The position numbers and the translations under genes were made by a program. A stretch of 10,952 nt of DNA from Bacteroidota bacterium (GTDB taxonomy: Bacteria; Bacteroidota; Ignavibacteria; SZUA-365; JAADGX01): assembly GCA_024276335.1 (NCBI GenBank), contig JAJRXL010000233.1:1-10952 (forward strand). Reading direction: 5' to 3'. The first letter of the stretch is position 1, and every line of letters begins with the position of its first letter. The notes under the pieces were generated by a model. It was given only the letters and a program-made list of their open reading frames with translations, searched no databases and had not been told where the DNA came from. Below are positions 6,305-10,952 of the stretch, in pieces.

Positions 6305-9300
6305 TTACTTGAGTATCTCCAGGATTTGTTGAAAAACACCGTTTCGAGTGGACATTCTCACCAAGTACGTTCCCGAAGACAACCCGGTAAGATTGACCGG
6401 TAAATCGTGGTATCCACCGGCGACCTGACCATCCAGCGCAATTTTACGCGTTCTGCCCAGTAAATCCACGATTTCAATACGAACGATGCCCGGGTTCACA
6501 AGAAAATACCGTATTGTCACGGTATTTTCTCCGCCCGTCACGGGGTTCGGATACCCGGGTAGCAGTTTTGTCCGCGTGCCGGAGGCCGGAACAAGCCGCT
6601 CCGGCAGCAGCTCGTAGGCTCCATCGAAGTCGATCTGCTTCAGGCGCACCAGGAAGTCCCCGGCAGGAGAATACGGAATCGTGTACGCGTAGTGACGAGG
6701 CTCGGTTGTCGTCCCGGCGCCGGGAACGAAACCTGCCGGCTGCCAGTCACCGTCGGGAAGACGGTACTGGACTTCGAACCCGAAATTGTTCGTTTCCGAC
6801 GCCGTTATCCAGCGCAAGAGCGCGCCGTTCCCGGAGCGCAGCGCGCTGAAGGATTCCAGCTCCACCGGCACGATCGTCACGTACAACAGCTCGACGTCGT
6901 CTACCGCCGCTTCCACCAGAGATTGCGGATCCTCGTCGCGCGCGATGAACCGGAGCTTCATGGTGGCTGTGGGAGTTACGTAGTCGGCTATCCGGAACGT
7001 GTGGGGCGTCCACGCGTTCATCGCCGCCTTGGTGTTCTCGAGATCGACCCAGTTCGAGCCGCCGTCGGATGAAATCTGCACGACCCAGGGATCATTACCG
7101 GGCGCCGCCCCCAGGTCGTTGGAGAACCAGCGCCAGTAACGGATTACCGGGACGTTGTAATTGGAAGCATTGAACACGGGAGATTCGAGCGTCGTTTTTC
7201 CTTCATCCACGTCGTTTTCACCGGGCTGTCCGCCGGGCGTGCCGTTGCCGGTGACGTAGCACTTGTTTCCGCTCGCGGTATGATCGGCCCCCGGCTGAAC
7301 GGGTTGCGTCGAAACGAACGTCGGAACGGGAACGTCGCGGATCCACCTGCCGGTCAGCGCGTCATCGCCCTGGACGCCTCCTTTCCAACTCTGGTCCGAT
7401 TCGAAATCGTGGAGGAACGCCTGCTGGAATCCGACCAGGAAGGAGAGGTGGTTCGCGGGTGCGCCCGCCGGGTATGCCAACGTGCTGCCCCAGGTCTCCT
7501 GGGCCTCGATGTAGTAATCGACGAACGACCCGGCGGGCAATCCCGGGATGTTGCCCGACCACGTGTTGCCCCCGGTATGGGACAGCTCGACCGCCGTGTA
7601 CACGGTGCCGGTGGAGTAGTACACGCGCACTTTCGCAACCTTGATCTCGTTCCACCCCGATTTCACTTCCGCCGACACAGGAATGGGCGTGTTCGCGGGG
7701 CTGTCCGAAAGCGGCGTGTGCGTGATGGTAAGGACCGAGGCCGGGATGCCGTGTATGGCAAACGCCTCCGCGATCTTGGCCGAGTTCGGCGTGCCGTTCG
7801 CCAGGTTGCCGTCGTTGTCATCCGCCTCCAGCGTGGCGATGAAGTATTCTGCAAAGGCACGACCCAGGTTGTTGTCGTCGGGCACCGAATGCTTTGCGAA
7901 CTGCGCCACGTATTCCGCCCGGTCCAGCCCGATGCGCTTCCGGGTGTCCCAGAACGCCCCGCCGATGATAAGCCCGTCGTCGTGGACCCTGCCCGTCACG
8001 TCGTCCGGGTATTTTCGCGTGTTGTTGATGTCGCGCATGGACGTCCCCGGACCGAAGAAGCCTTTCCCTATCACGCTGTTATCCTGGATGAAGGCGGCAA
8101 ACACATCGGCCATCCCTTCCTGGAGCGCGCCGTTCCTCATGCCCTGGGGGCTGCCGAACTGGATGTAAACCTTGGTGTTGACGCCGTGCCCGTACTCGTG
8201 GTAAATCACGTCGGGCATTTCCCCGGTGTTGGCGCACGTACGCCCGCCGACCTTTCCGGAGCGGAAGAAATTTACGCCGCTCCCGTCCCAGAAGGCGTTG
8301 CAGATGTTGTTCACGTTGACCTTGCAACGCATCTGGTAATTCAACCCCGTCACCTGCGGATCCAGCGAGGTCACGTAGTCATGCGCGACATTCATATGAT
8401 AGTACGCATTGCGCTCGGCGCTGTGGCTGTTGGAATTGTCCCAGACGATATTCACCGTGGAGCCGTTGCCGGCCGTGGTTGAAAACGAGGCGCTGGGCGC
8501 ATCCTGCCGGAGAACATTGGCATATTTTCCCCGAAGCCGGGCCGTGACGGTGGACGACGCAGTGACGTTGGCACTGTAATTTCCCGACGAATCGGTGTAC
8601 ACGGTTGCTGTTCCCACCTTGACCTGCACGTGCGGCATTTCCTTGGAGACCTCGGTGTCGGTCACTTTCTGGGAGTGCACATTGCCCGTCACCTTGCCCC
8701 CGATGCCATCCATGACGATGTTGTAACGCCACAGGATTTCACCCGTGTGTGCGTCCACCCACGTTTCCCACTTGTGCAGGTCGTCCTGGTTCACGAAAAA
8801 ATGGTACACAAGATGGACGGTTTCCCCTTCCTCGGATGTCACCGGCATGACCGCGAGCTCGCCTCCACTCGCGAGGGCGACGTTGGGTTGCACGCCCAAG
8901 CCATTGAACGCCATGACCACGGCGTGAGCGGGCGCAAAGGTCGGATTGACGTCGAGGTCGATCCTGGGCCGGAAATCGGAGCCGAAGAGATATACCCTCC
9001 CCCGCTTCGTCATGTGCACGATAACCTCGGAAAACAGGACCGGCAGTCCCTTGTACCGTTGCTGGAAATGGACGAGCCATTTTCCACCGTAAGTGGAGAT
9101 GCTGGTCGGCGCCAGCTGGTCCGGGTCACAGCGAAGCAACTCGCGGAAAGTGCGAAGAAACGTACGCGCCGCCGCTTCCGCGTTGTGTTTATTGATAAGG
9201 GTGTAACCGGGGATCTGGTATCCTTCTCCCCAGGCCCGGTGCGGGTTCAGGATGAGCGGGTTCCACATGGCGTTCCAGGAGCCGTGTTCTTCCTGGAACC

Positions 9301-9481
9301 GTTTCCACAGCGAAAGCCCCTCCCCGCGAGCCTGGGCTCGTTGAAGAAAAACTTCGTACTCCACGCGATACCCTTCGGACGGCAACCGCACGCGACCGGG
9401 TTCTCCGCCGGCCGCTTCAGCGCCGAGACCAAGAACGAAAGAGAAAATCAAAACAGAAACTAAATATGGAAAAAATCGCAT
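6305..9481 (-). CDS. Secreted fungalysin-like (M36-type) zinc metalloprotease with T9SS sorting tail
   Basis: This 1058-residue multidomain exoprotease starts with a signal peptide (1-23, ending AEA). Residues about 85-255 form a propeptide resembling the FTP and PepSY domains that inhibit thermolysin- and fungalysin-type enzymes. About 260-325 is a small beta domain (GKVTGNVH, then TDSSGNYS). The catalytic domain, about 340-580, carries the zinc site H428-E429-Y-G-H432 with third ligand E455 in QEGMADV, plus VHDDGLIIGGAFWD (499-512), as in M36 and M4 gluzincins. An Ig/FN3-like domain (585-680) and a beta-sandwich domain (about 690-868) follow, then a linker domain (872-965). The last ~85 residues (PNP at 978-980, GTYLVRM near 1037) match a type A T9SS sorting domain, so the protein should cross the outer membrane and be surface-attached or released. 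The likely role is degrading environmental protein. A TATAAT box lies upstream and a strong terminator downstream. SD is weak (GAGAG). Confidence 0.92.
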   Translation of the reverse strand: MRFFPYLVSVLIFSFVLGLGAEAAGGEPGRVRLPSEGYRVEYEVFLQRAQARGEGLSLWKRFQEEHGSWNAMWNPLILNPHRAWGEGYQIPGYTLINKHNAEAAARTFLRTFRELLRCDPDQLAPTSISTYGGKWLVHFQQRYKGLPVLFSEVIVHMTKRGRVYLFGSDFRPRIDLDVNPTFAPAHAVVMAFNGLGVQPNVALASGGELAVMPVTSEEGETVHLVYHFFVNQDDLHKWETWVDAHTGEILWRYNIVMDGIGGKVTGNVHSQKVTDTEVSKEMPHVQVKVGTATVYTDSSGNYSANVTASSTVTARLRGKYANVLRQDAPSASFSTTAGNGSTVNIVWDNSNSHSAERNAYYHMNVAHDYVTSLDPQVTGLNYQMRCKVNVNNICNAFWDGSGVNFFRSGKVGGRTCANTGEMPDVIYHEYGHGVNTKVYIQFGSPQGMRNGALQEGMADVFAAFIQDNSVIGKGFFGPGTSMRDINNTRKYPDDVTGRVHDDGLIIGGAFWDTRKRIGLDRAEYVAQFAKHSVPDDNNLGRAFAEYFIATLEADDNDGNLANGTPNSAKIAEAFAIHGIPASVLTITHTPLSDSPANTPIPVSAEVKSGWNEIKVAKVRVYYSTGTVYTAVELSHTGGNTWSGNIPGLPAGSFVDYYIEAQETWGSTLAYPAGAPANHLSFLVGFQQAFLHDFESDQSWKGGVQGDDALTGRWIRDVPVPTFVSTQPVQPGADHTASGNKCYVTGNGTPGGQPGENDVDEGKTTLESPVFNASNYNVPVIRYWRWFSNDLGAAPGNDPWVVQISSDGGSNWVDLENTKAAMNAWTPHTFRIADYVTPTATMKLRFIARDEDPQSLVEAAVDDVELLYVTIVPVELESFSALRSGNGALLRWITASETNNFGFEVQYRLPDGDWQPAGFVPGAGTTTEPRHYAYTIPYSPAGDFLVRLKQIDFDGAYELLPERLVPASGTRTKLLPGYPNPVTGGENTVTIRYFLVNPGIVRIEIVDLLGRTRKIALDGQVAGGYHDLPVNLTGLSSGTYLVRMSTRNGVFQQILEILK

Positions 9482-9532
9482 CGTGCTCTCTTGTATTAAT
9501 TACTACATGCTGCTGTAAAAATGTAAGAACGC

Positions 9533-9567
9533 TCTTGAATTATAACAATATATTTCAAGAAGAAATT
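9533..9567 (-). promoter_or_regulatory. Peptidase promoter with -10 box inside an inverted repeat
   Basis: A perfect TATAAT on the minus strand (9544-9539) places the peptidase transcript start near 9532, about 50 bases before its ATG. No good -35 is visible at the right distance (GAATTT-like near 9562-9567). The -10 lies within an inverted repeat, TCTTGAA (9533-9539) and TTCAAGA (9554-9560), whose centre-to-centre spacing of 21 bases (two helical turns) suits a dimeric regulator. Confidence 0.45.
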
Positions 9568-9597
9568 CATGAAATACACGCGAACCGCCGTTTTTCG

Positions 9598-9648
9598 TTG
9601 ACTTTATGATTTCATTTCTGTAACTTGCTTATCCGTAATAAGTTACGG
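9598..9648 (+). promoter_or_regulatory. sppA promoter and leader hairpin
   Basis: TTGACT (9598-9603) is a good -35. Seventeen bases later TAACTT (9621-9626) is a weak -10, predicting a start near 9633. A perfect hairpin, CCGTAA (9633-9638), TAAG loop, TTACGG (9643-9648), would then begin the transcript and end just before the SD. The same DNA also forms a wider inverted repeat, GTAACTT (9620-9626) with AAGTTAC (9640-9646), overlapping the -10. It may be an operator or an RNA element. Confidence 0.4.
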
Positions 9649-9663
9649 ACGAAAAGGAAACGA

Positions 9664-10587
9664 ATGAGTAATTCAACCAAGTGGATACTGGGCATATTTG
9701 CGGGATTTCTGGGAATGGCGATTCTCGTTTTCGCCGTGGCGATCTTCATGTTCACCGCCGCGATTTCCGGAAGCTTCCGAGGCGCGTTTGACGAGGACGA
9801 GGAGATCTCGGGCAGCGGCTCTGGCGCCGTTGCCGTTATTGAACTCTTGACCCCGATCACGAGCTCGGGCAAGTTCGTGTCCCTGTGCAAGCGCTATCGC
9901 AAGCGTTCATCGGTCAAAGCCATCGTCGTACGAATCAACTCGCCCGGCGGCGCGGTGGCTCCCTCGCAGGAGATGTACGAGGAACTGCGAAAGACTCGCG
10001 CGGTAAAACCCGTCGTCGTATCCATGAGCTCCGTTGCAGCAAGCGGTGGATATTACGTTGCCCTGGGCGGCACAAAAATACTTGCCAACCCGGGAACGAT
10101 CACCGGTTCCATCGGGGTGGTTTCCCAATTCATAAACACCCGGGACTTGATGAAGAAAATCGGTGTCAGCCAGACCACGATCAAATCCGGAAAATTCAAG
10201 GATCTCGGCAACCCGTGGCGCAGGATGACCGAGGCCGAGAAGGAATACTGGCAGCGCACCATCAATGAAGTGTATAGCCAGTTTGTAAAAGCGGTCGTCC
10301 GTGAACGCGGCATCGTCGAAGATTCCGTGCGTCGCATTGCCGACGGCCGCGTGTACACGGGGTCGCAAGCGGTTACCATCGGGTTGGTGGACAGCCTGGG
10401 CACGTACGAGGACGCCATCGCCCTCGCCGCACGCCTTGGAGAAATTACGGGCGAGCCGCGGATCATCCGCAAACGACGCCGTCTTTCCTTTCTCGAGGAA
10501 CTCACCGGCGTCAACGCGTCAGAGTTACAAGAAATCGGATCGTCCCTGGCACCAACCTTTGACATTCAGTACAGACTGATGTATTGA
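9664..10587 (+). CDS. Signal peptide peptidase SppA, short single-domain form (S49)
   Basis: This 307-residue membrane serine protease of family S49 degrades leftover signal peptides after export. From ATG 9664, a single transmembrane helix (about residues 7-32) anchors the protein, followed by a Gly/Ser/acidic linker and the protease domain. The nucleophile is S127 in SVAASGGYY; the general base is probably K179 in KSGKFKD, 52 residues later, the same spacing as in the Bacillus short SppA. INSPGGAV and GTITGSIGVV are family signatures. The single S49 domain fits the short form that works as an oligomer, unlike the two-domain E. coli enzyme. ATG 9664 has AAAAGGA five bases upstream; the in-frame TTG at 9625 overlaps the likely -10 and is rejected. 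HU follows after 26 bases, suggesting co-transcription. Confidence 0.93.
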   Translation: MSNSTKWILGIFAGFLGMAILVFAVAIFMFTAAISGSFRGAFDEDEEISGSGSGAVAVIELLTPITSSGKFVSLCKRYRKRSSVKAIVVRINSPGGAVAPSQEMYEELRKTRAVKPVVVSMSSVAASGGYYVALGGTKILANPGTITGSIGVVSQFINTRDLMKKIGVSQTTIKSGKFKDLGNPWRRMTEAEKEYWQRTINEVYSQFVKAVVRERGIVEDSVRRIADGRVYTGSQAVTIGLVDSLGTYEDAIALAARLGEITGEPRIIRKRRRLSFLEELTGVNASELQEIGSSLAPTFDIQYRLMY

Positions 10588-10613
10588 ACTAACCAGAAGC
10601 AGGAGATACGACA

Positions 10614-10934
10614 TTGACGAAAGCAGATATCGTGGACAACATTGCATCGGCAACCGGCCTGACAAAAGTCGAAACGGAAGCCGTGGTGGACGGTTTCCTG
10701 GCTACCGTCAGTGAGGCCTTGAAGGAAGGGTACAGCATCGAGATCAGGGGCTTCGGCAGTTTCAAGATCAAGAAACGCAAAGCCCGCGTTGCGCGCAATC
10801 CCCGCACGGGCGAGGAAGTGTTCGTCGAGGAACACTACGTGCCGATCTTTAAGGTATCGAAAGAACTTCGCGCAGGAGTCGATCGCAACCTCAAGGCCAA
10901 GGAACGGGCTCACAGCGAAGAGGAGTCTGCATGA
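10614..10934 (+). CDS. HU/IHF-family nucleoid DNA-binding protein
   Basis: This 106-residue protein bends and packages DNA as a dimer. MTKADIVDNIASATGLTK starts the alpha-helical dimerisation part (1-40), and RGFGSFKIKKRKARVARNPRTGEE (about 45-68) is the family signature with the Pro-tipped beta arms that enter the minor groove. The charged tail after about residue 93 (RNLKAKERAHSEEESA) is slightly longer than a minimal ~90-residue HU. The start codon is TTG, supported by AGGAG (10601-10605) eight bases upstream and by conservation of the N-terminus; no in-frame ATG lies nearby. It sits 26 bases after sppA and overlaps the next gene by four bases. Whether it acts as HU or as a subunit of an IHF-type heterodimer cannot be told. 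A symbol is withheld for this reason. Confidence 0.94.
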   Translation: MTKADIVDNIASATGLTKVETEAVVDGFLATVSEALKEGYSIEIRGFGSFKIKKRKARVARNPRTGEEVFVEEHYVPIFKVSKELRAGVDRNLKAKERAHSEEESA

Positions 10935-10952
10935 CCAAACACTCTGCATGCC
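10931..10952 (+). CDS. Start of a third operon gene, cut by the window end
   Basis: An ATG at 10931 overlaps the HU stop codon in the sequence ATGA and has AGGAG (10921-10925) five bases upstream, the classic layout for translational coupling. Only MTKHSAC can be read, so the product is not identifiable. In related phyla HU genes often neighbour genes for RNase G or MutY; that is background knowledge, not evidence for this gene. Confidence 0.55.

Noticed and set aside
7280..8482. A 400-codon open frame on the plus strand inside the peptidase gene
   Set aside because: It is a shadow of the minus-strand peptidase, whose domains and zinc motif are unmistakable. Its translation is rich in Arg, Val and His with no recognisable motif, as expected opposite G+C-rich codons.
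9625..9663. TTG at 9625 as an upstream start of sppA, adding 13 residues
   Set aside because: It overlaps the likely -10 element and lacks an SD, while ATG 9664 has AAAAGGA five bases upstream and starts just before the membrane helix.

Overview
The window looks like chromosomal DNA from an uncultured Gram-negative bacterium of the Fibrobacterota-Chlorobi-Bacteroidota (FCB) group. The best clue is the large secreted peptidase at 6305-9481. Its C-terminal ~85 residues (PNP motif, beta-rich, ending in a 'GLSSGTYLVRM' block) look like a type IX secretion (T9SS) sorting domain, a hallmark of that group. Most genes are G+C-rich, with canonical Shine-Dalgarno (SD) sequences in front of several of them. 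No genus can be named from this sequence alone.

Layout. 1-771 is a visibly A+T-richer, gene-free stretch made of short degenerate repeats, hairpins and a purine-rich tract. 772-2048 is one intact insertion sequence (IS) of the IS4 family: ~20-bp inverted ends and one transposase with a complete DDE catalytic set. 2100-3077 (minus) encodes an exported PqqB-like metallo-beta-lactamase-fold hydrolase, divergent from an exported PafA-type alkaline phosphatase at 3235-4908 (plus). The phosphatase ends 3 bases from the end of a convergent gene, 4912-6072 (minus), which resembles an NtrC-family enhancer-binding protein but has lost its GAFTGA and Walker B motifs. After an intergenic stretch with a strong rho-independent terminator comes the 1058-residue fungalysin-like zinc peptidase (6305-9481, minus). 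It is divergent from a housekeeping-type operon on the plus strand: a short-form SppA signal peptide peptidase, an HU/IHF-type DNA-binding protein with a TTG start, and a third gene starting in an ATGA overlap and cut off by the window end.

How the genes relate. Three adjacent genes make exported hydrolases (PqqB-like enzyme, phosphatase, peptidase), so the middle of the window is mostly cell-envelope or extracellular hydrolysis. No gene pair forms a recognisable pathway, and the PqqB-like protein has no other PQQ-synthesis gene beside it.

Most interesting signals. (1) The IS has a promoter-plus-hairpin layout in which transcripts entering from outside would fold a ~23-bp helix over the transposase SD and start codon, while transcripts from the IS's own promoter would lack one arm. 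This matches the logic known for IS10 and IS50. (2) The enhancer-binding-protein homologue keeps Walker A, arginine fingers and a Fis-type helix-turn-helix but lacks the residues needed to hydrolyse ATP efficiently and to contact sigma-54. I found no CRISPR array, tRNA or rRNA, and nothing I can defend as a wholly new multi-gene system.
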